DNA of 29,667 nucleotides from the NCBI GenBank assembly GCA_038117225.1, contig JAYOFM010000039.1, positions 1-29,667 on the forward strand, written 5' to 3'. Shown here piece after piece: positions 21,278-29,642 of the stretch. The notes beneath the pieces are model-generated. The model did not search any database. It was not told the DNA's origin and was given only the letters and a program-made list of their open reading frames with translations. Each line of letters starts with the position of its first letter. Positions within the stretch are counted from its first letter, which is position 1. The stretch comes from JAYOFM01 sp038117225 (GTDB lineage: Bacteria; Pseudomonadota; Alphaproteobacteria; Rhodospirillales; Casp-alpha2). The position numbers and the translations under genes are program-made.

Positions 21278-23062
21278 TCAATGCGGCGGTCTTGATGCCG
21301 GGCCAGAACCGACAAGCTGGATCAATGTCGTTGCCAGTTTCGCCGTCGCGCGCGTCCGTGCCCAGGGATTGCCGATTTCCTCGGCGTACCTTAGTGCCTG
21401 GCCAAAGCTCGTCCACCCACCGGCACTGTTACCTCCCAGTGCATGCTCGCTGGCGAGTTCCGTAAACATCCAGACCCGACTCAGATCACCGGTAATGGCC
21501 GCCGTTGCCTCTTCAGCCAAGGCCGCCGTCGTGCTGGCGTCACCCGATCGTATCTGATCGGCATGAATGCGCCACAGGGCGTGGGCGCGCAGCCGCGTAT
21601 CCTCGATACGGCCCGCCGCCTCGATCGCCGTATTGAAATCGATCGTCGGCGGCACGCTTTCATTCATGGTGGCGATGATGCGCAGCATGGCAATGACGAT
21701 ACGGCTGATGGCGTAGGATCGTGCGTAGGGACGCTTGATGTCGCTGACGGCGGCCATGGCGGTTGCCAGTGTGGCCGCCGCCGCTTTTTCGTCGCCAGCG
21801 GCCGCTTGCAGAATGGCGATTTTCCCCAACACCATGGCACGGTAGCGTAGGGGGCCGATACTGTTCGCCGTCGTCAACGCGGCCGCCATGTCGCCAGCAC
21901 GGGCCTGTGCCTCGGCCGCCGTCATCAGTACCGGCACTCGGTCGGCGGCATTGCCCACGTCTTCCAGTATGACCAGCGCGCCATGGGTGTCCCGCATGTC
22001 CGCGAGCGCCGAGGCGACGTGGCGCAGTGCCATCCCGCGCCATTTATCGGCGAGGTTGCGGGCCTCGGTTTCGGCGGTGGCGAGGGCTGATTTAGCGGCC
22101 GCCCCGTCACCTGACGCTGAAAACAACACTGCCGATCGAGCCAGGTGGTGAATGCGGGCGACGGGATCATCCATGGCATCCAGTGTGCCGCTTAGGAGGG
22201 TTAGCGTGGCCCGAGCGTCGGCGGCGTCGCCGCGTTGCAGCTGAAGCCGTGCGATGGCGAGCAGTGCCTCCGCGTTCTTATCCGGGTCCGGGATGATCGC
22301 CGCCGCCGCCAGGGCGTCTTTTGGATGGCCGCCGGCGGCCTGCGCCTCGGCGATGTCGCGCAATGCAACCAGGATGAGACGCGGATCCTTGATTCGCGAT
22401 GCCGTTTCCATAGCCTGCACACCGAGTCCGGCGCGGGCTTCGGCGATCAACACCTCGCCGAGCGCCCAGTCGCGCAGCTCAGCCTTGAATACCGCTTTTG
22501 ACGATTCCCGAGCCTCGTCCAACAGGCAGCGAACGGTCGGTGAGCGGAAACAGGGGGCCGGGTCCCGCCCAGCTTTCGCGACCGGCGTTTCGTCGGCGCC
22601 AGTGATCAGATCCCGGGTCGCTGGATGGCTCATCAATTTGTCGCGCGCCGTGCTTTTACCCTCTCGGCGGACCACGTCGAGTCGGCGCAATAAGCGTCGC
22701 ACGCCGAGTGTGTAAAACATATGGTCGCCGAGATCCTTGGTTGCGCGTCCATCGACCTCCAGGCCGGTACTACGCTGATAAATTCGAATGGCGCCGACGG
22801 TCGCCGGTGACAGGCGGCCGTCTTCCGGGCCCACATAAAGGCCGAGCTTGGTCAGCGCGTTCTGCACCCGACGGACCAGTTCACTGACCCGATTGTCGGT
22901 TGGCGCGACGATGCTTTCTTCAGGCAATGGCGCCAGGCGGGCTTGGGCCTCGCCGCCGGCTATGAATAGCAGGGCGATTACGCCGAAAAACGCGATAATT
23001 TGCCGTTCGCGCGCAGTTCGTCGCGCGGTGCCGACGGTCGAGTCCGAGGTCTGACGGTCCAT
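21278..23062 (-). CDS. Exported or membrane-anchored protein with peptidoglycan-binding domain and helical repeats
   Basis: About 594 residues from the ATG at 23062. Another ATG at 23110 is in frame, but neither has a good ribosome site. After a charged leader comes a hydrophobic segment (IIAFFGVIALLFIAGGEAQA, about residues 22-40) acting as signal peptide or anchor. Residues about 55-105 (VQNALTKLGLYVGPEDGRLSPATVGAIRIYQRSTGLEVDG) form a PG_binding_1 domain. The remaining 450 residues are alanine-rich helical repeats resembling TPRs (for example ALLAIARLQLQRGDAADARATL, SALATAETEARNLADKW). The layout suggests a periplasmic scaffold attached to peptidoglycan. I know no assigned function. It is divergent from thrB, with an intergenic distance of about 110 bases. 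Confidence 0.83.
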   Translation of the reverse strand: MDRQTSDSTVGTARRTARERQIIAFFGVIALLFIAGGEAQARLAPLPEESIVAPTDNRVSELVRRVQNALTKLGLYVGPEDGRLSPATVGAIRIYQRSTGLEVDGRATKDLGDHMFYTLGVRRLLRRLDVVRREGKSTARDKLMSHPATRDLITGADETPVAKAGRDPAPCFRSPTVRCLLDEARESSKAVFKAELRDWALGEVLIAEARAGLGVQAMETASRIKDPRLILVALRDIAEAQAAGGHPKDALAAAAIIPDPDKNAEALLAIARLQLQRGDAADARATLTLLSGTLDAMDDPVARIHHLARSAVLFSASGDGAAAKSALATAETEARNLADKWRGMALRHVASALADMRDTHGALVILEDVGNAADRVPVLMTAAEAQARAGDMAAALTTANSIGPLRYRAMVLGKIAILQAAAGDEKAAAATLATAMAAVSDIKRPYARSYAISRIVIAMLRIIATMNESVPPTIDFNTAIEAAGRIEDTRLRAHALWRIHADQIRSGDASTTAALAEEATAAITGDLSRVWMFTELASEHALGGNSAGGWTSFGQALRYAEEIGNPWARTRATAKLATTLIQLVGSGPASRPPH

Positions 23063-23171
23063 GCGCCGACTATCGTCCAATGGCGTTTCCCGCGCAATGC
23101 GGCGCATCACAGAAAGGGCGGGCCGGCGCTTTCGCCTTGGCCGTCGCCGCCACAGTCGATACAACGCCCCC

Positions 23172-24137
23172 ATGGCGGTTTATACGGATGTTAGCGGCGA
23201 GGATGTCGATGGTTTTCTGGCTCAATATGCGTTGGGCGAGGCGCTGTCGTGCGTCGGCATCGCCGAGGGCATTGAGAATTCCAATTTCGCCCTGACCACG
23301 ACCAGCGGCCCGTTCATCCTGACGTTGTATGAACGCCGCGTCAGCGTCGCCGATCTGCCTTATTTCCTTGGTTTGATGGAGCATCTGGCGGCCGTCGGTG
23401 TTCCTTGCCCGACACCCGTCGCGGGGCGCGACGGGCGGCCACTGCGCCAACTCAATGACCGTACCGCCGCGATCTTCACGTTTCTGCCCGGTATGTGGCC
23501 GCGTCGAATCGAGCCGGACCACTGCGCGGAAATCGGCGAAGCCTTGGCGCGGCTGCATCTGGCCGGCGCTGACTTCGATCAGGCGCGGGTCAATGGCCTG
23601 GGTGTCGAGGATTGGCGGCCGATCCTCGAAGAGACAGGCCAGGCGGTCGATGAATTGCGTCCCGGTCTGTACGACGACGTGCGACGTGCTCTCGACGCGT
23701 TGGACGTGGATTGGCCCAAGTCGCTACCCATCGGCGCCATTCACGCCGATTTATTTCCCGATAACGTGTTTTTTCGCTCCGGGCGGGTTTCCGGAATCAT
23801 CGATTTCTATTTCGCCTGTACCGATGCCTTCGCCTATGACGTGGCCATCTGCCTGAATGCCTGGTGTTTCGAGAAAGACCTCAGTTTTAATATTACGAAG
23901 GCACGGCGACTGCTCAATGGTTATGGTCGCGTGCGGGAGTTTTCAGCCGCCGAACGCGACGCCCTGCCAACTCTGGCGCGCGGTGCCGCGATGCGTTTCC
24001 TGGTGACCCGGCTATTCGATTGGTTCAATACGCCCGAGCACGCGCTGGTGACACCCAAGGACCCCCTGGAATATTGGGATCGGTTTCGATTTCATGCCAC
24101 CGTCGACGAGCCCGGCGCCTACGGATTGGATTGAGTC
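23172..24137 (+). CDS. thrB: Homoserine kinase, type II (APH-like fold)
   Basis: 321 residues; it phosphorylates homoserine for threonine synthesis. The start MAVYTDVSGEDVDGFLAQY is characteristic of the proteobacterial ThrB type that belongs to the aminoglycoside-phosphotransferase/choline-kinase fold rather than the GHMP fold of E. coli ThrB. The catalytic loop HADLFPDNVFF is at residues 191-201 and the metal-binding GIIDFYFACTDAFAYD follows. GIENSNFALTT near residue 33 forms the nucleotide-binding hairpin. The reading frame extends upstream of the ATG, but that part lies in the divergent promoter region. The rnhA gene starts just a few bases after its end, a conserved thrB-rnhA neighbourhood in alphaproteobacteria. 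Confidence 0.93.
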
Positions 24138-24590
24138 ATGTCGGTTGAGCGGGTCGAGATTTATACCGATGGGGCGTGTTCTGGGAATCCGGGCCCGGGC
24201 GGTTGGGGCGTCGTGTTGCGCTGGCGCGGGCATGAAAAGGAACTCGCGGGCGGCGATGCTCAAACCACCAACAATCGCATGGAATTGATGGCGGCGATCG
24301 AAGGGTTGGCGGCGGTCAAGCAGGGTCGCGCGGCGGCGGTCTATACGGACAGCACGTACGTGCGTGACGGCATCACCCGCTGGATCAGCGGCTGGAAGCG
24401 CAATGGCTGGAGAACCGCGGCGAAGAAGCCGGTGAAGAATGAGGATTTGTGGCGTTTGCTGGACGACCAGGTGGCGGTGCGGGATGTCACGTGGCACTGG
24501 GTCAAGGGTCACGCCGGCCACCCCGAAAACGAACGCGCCGATGCGCTGGCACGCGACGCCGCACAGGAAGCGGCGGCAAGCCGCGCATAA
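24138..24590 (+). CDS. rnhA: Ribonuclease HI
   Basis: 150 residues; it degrades the RNA strand of RNA-DNA hybrids such as Okazaki primers and R-loops. The four acidic catalytic residues are all present: Asp11 in IYTDGACSGNPGPGGWG, Glu49 in NNRMELMAAI, Asp71 in YTDSTYV and Asp135 in NERADALAR. The conserved His125 lies in VKGHAGHPENE, and the basic handle region GWKRNGWRTAAKKPVKN is intact. It starts directly after thrB, so translation is probably coupled. Eight A residues overlap its stop and precede a hairpin. Confidence 0.97.
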   Translation: MSVERVEIYTDGACSGNPGPGGWGVVLRWRGHEKELAGGDAQTTNNRMELMAAIEGLAAVKQGRAAAVYTDSTYVRDGITRWISGWKRNGWRTAAKKPVKNEDLWRLLDDQVAVRDVTWHWVKGHAGHPENERADALARDAAQEAAASRA

Positions 24591-24620
24591 AAAAACCGCC
24601 GGGCGTTGAGGGCCCGGCGG
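24588..24620 (-). terminator. Intrinsic terminator for the minus-strand small gene
   Basis: A perfect 9-bp stem (CCGCCGGGC/GCCCGGCGG, 24596-24620, 7-base loop) flanked by eight A on the left. Read on the minus strand this is a GC stem followed by a T run, the standard rho-independent form. It would stop transcripts of the gene at 24692-24865. On the plus strand it follows rnhA directly but lacks a T run. Confidence 0.8.
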
Positions 24621-24691
24621 GATGTGACGGGGAGCGCCACAGGGAAGTTTGAGAGGGTATCCGAGAGATCGATGGGGGTATCGAACTTCCT

Positions 24692-24865
24692 TCAGGTGAT
24701 GCCGAGGCTCCATCGCATGGTGTTGGTGGCGTTGTAGCGGGCTTCGGCGCGGGGCGCGTACTCACGCCCGCCAATGGCCGGGCCGACGGCGTCGCCATGG
24801 GCATCGCGGACGGTCGTGTGACCGGGGAACCAACGGGGCTTACGGATTTTTTCAGGCGTGCTCAT
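24692..24865 (-). CDS. 57-residue small protein of unknown function
   Basis: A short gene in the gap between rnhA and the LysR gene. The ATG at 24865 has GAGGA about nine bases upstream, and the frame stays open for 57 codons to a TGA at 24694-24692. Codon third positions are strongly G/C, as in the neighbouring genes, and an intrinsic terminator follows. The peptide begins MSTPEKIRKPRWFPGHTTV, has REYAPRAEARYNATNTM near the end and finishes RWSLGIT. It is basic, rich in Arg, Gly and Pro, without cysteine, signal peptide or membrane segment. I do not recognise it. The LysR gene is divergent, with 151 bases between the starts, which suggests it is that regulator's target. Confidence 0.72.
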   Translation of the reverse strand: MSTPEKIRKPRWFPGHTTVRDAHGDAVGPAIGGREYAPRAEARYNATNTMRWSLGIT

Positions 24866-24933
24866 GACGAAATTTCCTCATGAATGGTTTCGGCTGCTTC
24901 GTGTTGATTGCAACTTATGCGAGCTTTGCATGC

Positions 24934-24982
24934 TTCACAAACGATCATTCATCATGTTATAGATGAATAAATATTCATGAAT
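24934..24982. promoter_or_regulatory. LysR promoter and overlapping inverted-repeat operators
   Basis: For the plus strand, TTCACA (24934-24939), 17 bases, TTATAG (24957-24962). Overlapping it is ATTCATC-N8-GATGAAT (24947-24968), a dyad with the T-N11-A form of LysR-type boxes. Beyond it lie ATGAATA-N2-TATTCAT (24963-24978) and the perfect palindrome ATTCATGAAT (24973-24982). A dyad covering the -10 is the usual arrangement for LysR autorepression with divergent activation. Confidence 0.6.
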
Positions 24983-25016
24983 TAAACGGCATCAACTTTC
25001 TTGGGTTTGGGGCCAG

Positions 25017-25991
25017 ATGGTGAAGCATCTCCCGCCACTCGCGACGCTGCGCGCGCTCGAAGCCGTCAGCCGGCATCTCAGTTTTACCCGCGCCGCCGAG
25101 GAACTGAACGTGACACAGAGCGCCGTCAGTCATCAGATTCGTCATCTTGAGGATCTTTGGGCGGTCAAGCTGTTCGATCGCCACACTCGGCGGCTGGAGA
25201 CGACGGCGGCGGGCAAGGCATTGGCGGCGGTGGCGCGGGACTTTTTTCGCCGCCTCGACGAAACGCTGGAGAGTGTGCGTGATACCAGTGGCCACACGGC
25301 CTTGCGGGTCGAAATGGTGCCGACCTTTGCCATCAAGTGGCTAGTGCCACGCTTGCAGTCTTTTCGCGACGCCGAGCCCGATATCGACGTCTGGATATCG
25401 AACAAGGTGCAGGATCAATTGCGGCTCGATGACGACGCGTTGGACGCCGTCATCCACCTTGGCGGCGGCGATCACCCGGGCTTCGACACATCGCTGTTGA
25501 TGCGGGAGTACGCTTTTCCGGTCTGCAGGCCCCGGTTCATCGAGGAACATGGGATGCCGAAATCACCCACCGATCTGTGCAATTTTCCACTTTTGCTACG
25601 CCATCACGAAATCGATGTCCCTAGTTGGGAATTCTGGTTCAATGTCGCTGGCGTGCCCGAGGAGGTTTATCGGCGGGCGATTTCGGAGGGACCCCGCTTT
25701 CCAGATTCAAATATGGCCCTGCAGGCCGCATACGAAGGGCAGGGCATTGCCCTCGGCCGTTCATCGCATGTGTGGGAGGATCTAAAGCTCGGTCGTTTTC
25801 AGCGTTTGTTCGACATTTGCTGCCCGTTCACGCGCGCTTACTATCTGGTTGCCAGGCGCGAGCGCGCGGAACGTCCCACCGTCGTCGCGTTTCGCACCTG
25901 GCTGGTCGAGGAGGCGCGGCGTTCGCAGGCGGAGTATGATGCCGCGGAATGTGCTGGCGGGGCCGGCATGGGGTTGGCGGCCGAGGTCTGA
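25017..25991 (+). CDS. LysR family transcriptional regulator, GcvA-like
   Basis: 324 residues. The N-terminal helix-turn-helix (HLPPLATLRALEAVSRHLSF, then TRAAEELNVTQSAVSHQIRHLE) is followed by VKLFDRHTRRLETTAAGKAL, the standard LysR linker entry. The wording of the first 60 residues is closest to the GcvA branch. The remaining 220 residues form the two-lobed effector-binding domain, ending in an alanine/glycine-rich tail. GcvA relatives regulate many pathways, so a link to the gcv operon 5 kb away is not implied. It is divergent from the 57-residue gene across clustered inverted repeats, and an amino-acid-type binding protein lies 33 bases downstream, perhaps in the same transcript. The effector is unknown. 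Confidence 0.92.
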   Translation: MVKHLPPLATLRALEAVSRHLSFTRAAEELNVTQSAVSHQIRHLEDLWAVKLFDRHTRRLETTAAGKALAAVARDFFRRLDETLESVRDTSGHTALRVEMVPTFAIKWLVPRLQSFRDAEPDIDVWISNKVQDQLRLDDDALDAVIHLGGGDHPGFDTSLLMREYAFPVCRPRFIEEHGMPKSPTDLCNFPLLLRHHEIDVPSWEFWFNVAGVPEEVYRRAISEGPRFPDSNMALQAAYEGQGIALGRSSHVWEDLKLGRFQRLFDICCPFTRAYYLVARRERAERPTVVAFRTWLVEEARRSQAEYDAAECAGGAGMGLAAEV

Positions 25992-26024
25992 AGTCGATAG
26001 TCTGGTTATCGACAGGAGACATCC

Positions 26025-26822
26025 ATGCGGAAATCCATCGCAATCGCCTTGAGTATTCTGCTCGCCGCCGCGCCGATTGCGTCGTTACGCGCCGACGCGC
26101 TCGGCGACATCAAGGCGAGTGGAAATTTGCGGCTTGGTGTGAAGTCCGACTACCCGCCGTTCGGCCACAAGAATGGCGCTGAACTCGTCGGCCTTGAGAT
26201 TGACCTGGCCAAGGATTTGGCGTCGCGCCTCGGCGTTAACCCGACGTTTCTGCCGGTGGTCGCGGTCAATCGGCTGAGCATGCTGGAAGACGGCAAGGTG
26301 GATGTCATCGTGGCGACCCTGACGGATACCGAAGAGCGCCGCCGCCGAGTGCGCATGATCGAGCCCCACTACTATGCATCCGGCACCAACGCCATCACCG
26401 CAAAACGCCGCCGGTTCAAGTCCTGGGCTGCCCTGACGCGAAAGCCGGTCTGCGGCATTCATGGTGCCTTTTACAATCGTGATTTGGTGGAGCGGGTGGG
26501 CATCCGTCTGGTCGGCTTCGTCGATACCGCGTCGGCGCTGGGCGCACTGAAGGGCGGCCGCTGTGCCGCCTTCGCCTTTGACGATGCCTTCTTGCAAGGC
26601 GTGTTGATGCTGCCGGACTGGCGCAACTATGAAATGCCTTTCGAGACCACCAATGTCGCGCCATGGGGGGTGGCGGTGGCTGGCGGCAAACCGGCGCTGG
26701 GCGTCTTCATCGCCACGGCGGTCGAGGATTGGCATCGCAGTGGGTTAATTTTGGAATTGGAAAAACGCCACGGCCTAAGGCCGTCTACCTTCGCCGCCAG
26801 AATGCACGAGAAATATCGCTGA
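26025..26822 (+). CDS. Periplasmic solute-binding protein, amino-acid ABC type (SBP_bac_3)
   Basis: 265 residues with a Sec signal peptide (RKSIAIALSILLAAAPIASLRADA, cleavage near residue 25). The mature protein begins LGDIKASGNLRLGVKSDYPPFGHKNG and includes LVGLEIDLAKDLASRLG, the family 3 signature of polar amino-acid receptors. VDVIVATLTDTEERR and GRCAAFAFDDAFLQG are the hinge-region and second-lobe segments. Two cysteines (in KPVCGIHG and GRCAAF) could form a disulfide. No permease or ATPase gene is nearby, so it either serves a transporter encoded elsewhere or acts as a sensor. AGGAGAC precedes the ATG. It follows the LysR gene by 33 bases. Confidence 0.88.
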   Translation: MRKSIAIALSILLAAAPIASLRADALGDIKASGNLRLGVKSDYPPFGHKNGAELVGLEIDLAKDLASRLGVNPTFLPVVAVNRLSMLEDGKVDVIVATLTDTEERRRRVRMIEPHYYASGTNAITAKRRRFKSWAALTRKPVCGIHGAFYNRDLVERVGIRLVGFVDTASALGALKGGRCAAFAFDDAFLQGVLMLPDWRNYEMPFETTNVAPWGVAVAGGKPALGVFIATAVEDWHRSGLILELEKRHGLRPSTFAARMHEKYR

Positions 26823-26825
26823 GAC

Positions 26826-26857
26826 GAAAAAGGGCGGGACCGATCCGGACCCGCCCT
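26826..26857 (-). terminator. Terminator between convergent genes, strongest for peroxiredoxin
   Basis: A hairpin with AGGGCGGG/CCCGCCCT arms (26831-26857) and an inner CCG/CGG pairing. On the minus strand it is followed by five T (26830-26826), giving a good intrinsic terminator 34 bases past the peroxiredoxin stop. On the plus strand only ATTCGTT follows, so it may work weakly there for the binding-protein gene. Confidence 0.8.
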
Positions 26858-26890
26858 ATTCGTTGGGTGTGACTTTCTACGCGAGTATTC

Positions 26891-27373
26891 TTAGAGTTCG
26901 CTCAGCATCGCTTCGGCGCTGGTCGCCTCGAAGACGCCGGCGGCATCCACGTGCACGGATTTGACGACACCATCCTCGACAATCATTGAGAAACGCTGGC
27001 ATCGCATGCCGAGGCCGCGTTCGGTCAGGTCGAGTTCCAGGCCTGCCGCCTTTGCGAACTTGGCGCTGCCGTCGGCCACCATGGTGACCGCGTCGCCTAC
27101 TTTTTGATCTTCGCCCCACGCGCCCATGACGAAAGCATCGTTAACCGACACGCATGCAATGGTGTCGATTCCCTTCGCCTTTAAGGCGTCGGCATTCTGA
27201 ACGAAGCCCGGCAGGTGCTTGGCGGAGCAAGTGGGCGTGAAGGCGCCCGGCACGCCGAACATGGCGACGGTCTTACCCTTGAACAGGTCGTTGGACGTCA
27301 GCGTATCGGGACCGTCGGCGGTCATGACGGCGAAATCGACGTTGGGAATAGTGTCACCAGCCTTGATGGTCAT
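26891..27373 (-). CDS. Peroxiredoxin, PrxV/glutaredoxin-dependent type
   Basis: 160 residues starting at the ATG at 27373, with AGGAGG about nine bases before it. Peroxiredoxins reduce H2O2 and organic peroxides through a peroxidatic cysteine, here Cys49 in VPGAFTPTCSAKHLPGF. GEDQKVGDAVTMVADG and LGMRCQRFSMIVEDGVV are typical of the atypical 2-Cys/1-Cys PrxV group found in proteobacteria. Cys74 (IACVSVND) and Cys125 (MRCQRF) are also present; Cys125 is not the standard resolving position. It is 88 bases downstream of the DsbD-family gene on the same strand. Co-expression would place cytosolic peroxide removal with thiol export, but this is inference. Confidence 0.94.
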   Translation of the reverse strand: MTIKAGDTIPNVDFAVMTADGPDTLTSNDLFKGKTVAMFGVPGAFTPTCSAKHLPGFVQNADALKAKGIDTIACVSVNDAFVMGAWGEDQKVGDAVTMVADGSAKFAKAAGLELDLTERGLGMRCQRFSMIVEDGVVKSVHVDAAGVFEATSAEAMLSEL

Positions 27374-27461
27374 GAAATAAATCCTCCTCGAAGTTGTGGG
27401 TTGAGACTGAAATAAGGTCTTGGGGCTCGATGTCAAACCTTTAGACGGCTCGTCTTGATCA

Positions 27462-29591
27462 CTAATTCGCGGCGACGGCCTGACGACGTGCCGTGGCGAG
27501 AGCATCGAGCACCGCATGCTGGCTCAGTAGTTCCGGCAACGGGATGCCGTCCGGTGCATGCGGCCCGTAGACGGCATTGAAAGGGATGCCGTACCGCCCG
27601 AACGAGGCCAGATATTCGGCGATCGCCGGATCGGGGCGAGTCCAATCACCGCGCATCAGCACCACGTCCTTGCCGTCGAGAACCCGCTGGACGGCATTTG
27701 TATCGAGTACCAGGCGTTTGTTGACCTGACAGGTGATGCACCAGTCGGCGGTGACGTCGACGAACACGGTTTTTCCGGCCCGCACATGATCGGCGATCAA
27801 TGCTCGATCGAATGGCTGCCAGGCCGTCGTCGACGCCGCGACAGTGCTACGTGCTTCGGACAGCAAGGCCGGACTGGCGATGACGGCGATCGCGACCATG
27901 ATCGCCCCGACGGCGAGGCCCGGTGACGTCGAACGACTGCGCATCCATAACAATACGGTTAGGCTGACCAGGCCGACCATCACGGCAATCGCCGCGCTGC
28001 CGCCGGCGACGCCGACCAGCACGGAAACCAGCCAGGCCGCCGTCGCCCACAGCGCGACACCCAAAACTCTGCGCACGATGATCATCCACGCACCGGGGCG
28101 CGGCATCATGGTCGCCAGCCGGGGGATGGCGGCAATGGCGAGGTAGGGCAGCGCCAGCCCTAGTCCCAATGCGGAGAAGACCATGGCAATTTCCAGTGCG
28201 CCCCGCGCCAACGCAAAACCGACGGCGGTACCGAGAAACGGCGCCGAGCATGGCGTTGCCAGCAGTGTCGCGAAGGCGCCCTGCAGAAAATGTCCGCCGA
28301 GGCCGCGCACATGGCCTGCTCGTTCGCCAACGTCGGCAATGGCGCCCGGCAGGCGGAACTCAAACCAGCCCATCAGATTGGCGGCGAACACGCTGACTAG
28401 TACCGCCATCAACGCGAGGAACCAGGGCTGCTGAAACTGGATGCCCCAGCCAAACGCCATGCCACTGGCCTTCAGCGCGATCAGTGCGCCCGCCAGCACC
28501 ATGAAGGCGCTGATGATACCGGCCGCCGAGGCGATGAAACTGGCGCGAACGACACGGCGTTCGCCGCCGCCATGCTTGACGACGCTCAGCAACTTGATGG
28601 ATAGCACCGGCAACACGCAGGGCATGAGATTGAGGATTAGCCCGCCCAACACCGCGAGACCAAGAATTAACAAAATACCTGGCGCGGCATCTGGCGTATC
28701 GGACGGAGCGGGCATTTCGCTAGCGGCGACGACCTTGAATTCGGCTTCGGCGCTGCGTCGGCCGTCAACCAGCGTGGCCTTCAGATCGAGTCCGATAACA
28801 CCGTTCGTTGGTGCTGGCTCCATGTATTCGAGACCGATCACGCGAGCCTCGAGAACCACCGCGTGGCCGTCCTCGGACAGGGTGATCGTCGGTTTGCCGA
28901 ATCCCAAACTCGGCGGTCCCTCGAAGAAGACATCCGGGGCAACGAACGGCATGCGGCCGCGCGCGGCCAGGCGCACTGTCGGTTGTTTGGTGGTGCCGGC
29001 GGCTGCGAGCGCCGTCAGCTCAAGGCCGTGGCCGCGGCCGTCACCCGGGACAATGGCGTCGTAGGTGTTGATGAGGTGCGCGAACGCGCTCGGACGGGTC
29101 GGTCCCGGAGGTAAGGAGAGAGCGAGTTTGGCCTCATAGGGGATGCAGATGTCATCGCAGGTGAGGTAGCGGACCGTGCCTCCGATTACCGCCGGCTGCG
29201 TCGGATCGGGTACTGTCACACTGAACGGAAAGACCACTTCGTCCTTGTAGCCCAGCGTTTCCAATCCCAGCACCGAGAACCGATGCGGCGCTGGCCAATC
29301 AAGCGCCGCGACGTTGGCGTTTCGGGCCCCGGTCCATGTAGGTTGTGGCGGAAACCCGGCGTCACCGGGGGAACGCCAATAGACCTTCCACCCCGGCTGC
29401 AACGTGAACTGCACCCCAAGACGCAAGGCCTTGCCGTCGCCAGTGCTGGTGGCGGCGGAAATCAAACGCACGCTGACCTGTTCCTCGGCCGCCCACGGTG
29501 ATGCGGCCGGCTCGACGGCTTGCGCGTTATTACCGAGGCCGAACGAAAAAAGTAGGGCTGCGGCGAGTAATTGGGACCCGGTGTTTTTCAT
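27462..29591 (-). CDS. DsbD-family protein-disulfide reductase (ScsB-like)
   Basis: 709 residues from the ATG at 29591. DsbD-type proteins carry electrons from cytosolic thioredoxin to periplasmic thiol partners. A signal peptide (LLAAALLFSFGLGNNAQA) leads into a large N-terminal beta-sandwich domain that contains a CDDIC pair (Cys145, Cys149). A block of about eight membrane helices carries the redox cysteines Cys325 (LMPCVLP) and Cys448 (ATPCSAP). The C-terminal thioredoxin-like domain has ADWCITCQVNKR with Cys618 and Cys621. The enlarged N-terminal domain with a CxxxC pair resembles the ScsB branch rather than E. coli DsbD. It is upstream of and probably co-transcribed with peroxiredoxin. 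The start was chosen at the ATG directly before the signal peptide, with GCGGAAACC upstream. Confidence 0.93.
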   Translation of the reverse strand: MKNTGSQLLAAALLFSFGLGNNAQAVEPAASPWAAEEQVSVRLISAATSTGDGKALRLGVQFTLQPGWKVYWRSPGDAGFPPQPTWTGARNANVAALDWPAPHRFSVLGLETLGYKDEVVFPFSVTVPDPTQPAVIGGTVRYLTCDDICIPYEAKLALSLPPGPTRPSAFAHLINTYDAIVPGDGRGHGLELTALAAAGTTKQPTVRLAARGRMPFVAPDVFFEGPPSLGFGKPTITLSEDGHAVVLEARVIGLEYMEPAPTNGVIGLDLKATLVDGRRSAEAEFKVVAASEMPAPSDTPDAAPGILLILGLAVLGGLILNLMPCVLPVLSIKLLSVVKHGGGERRVVRASFIASAAGIISAFMVLAGALIALKASGMAFGWGIQFQQPWFLALMAVLVSVFAANLMGWFEFRLPGAIADVGERAGHVRGLGGHFLQGAFATLLATPCSAPFLGTAVGFALARGALEIAMVFSALGLGLALPYLAIAAIPRLATMMPRPGAWMIIVRRVLGVALWATAAWLVSVLVGVAGGSAAIAVMVGLVSLTVLLWMRSRSTSPGLAVGAIMVAIAVIASPALLSEARSTVAASTTAWQPFDRALIADHVRAGKTVFVDVTADWCITCQVNKRLVLDTNAVQRVLDGKDVVLMRGDWTRPDPAIAEYLASFGRYGIPFNAVYGPHAPDGIPLPELLSQHAVLDALATARRQAVAAN

Positions 29592-29626
29592 GGTTTCCGC
29601 TACGTTGACGGGCGCGATGCCGACAC

Positions 29627-29642
29627 TTGGCACATATATAGC
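29627..29642 (+). promoter_or_regulatory. Weak sigma-54-like element at the right edge
   Basis: TTGGCAC followed by TAGC has the -24 GG and -12 GC spaced by exactly 10 bases, but the -12 box has one mismatch to TTGC. It points out of the window to a gene not seen. The same bases also contain an AT-rich run that could serve as a -10 for the dsbD-like gene on the other strand. Confidence 0.25.

Noticed and set aside
24692..24804. A different minus-strand frame in the rnhA-LysR gap
   Set aside because: That frame is low-complexity Pro/Ser/Ala and overlaps rnhA; the frame starting at 24865 has the ribosome site and better codon usage.
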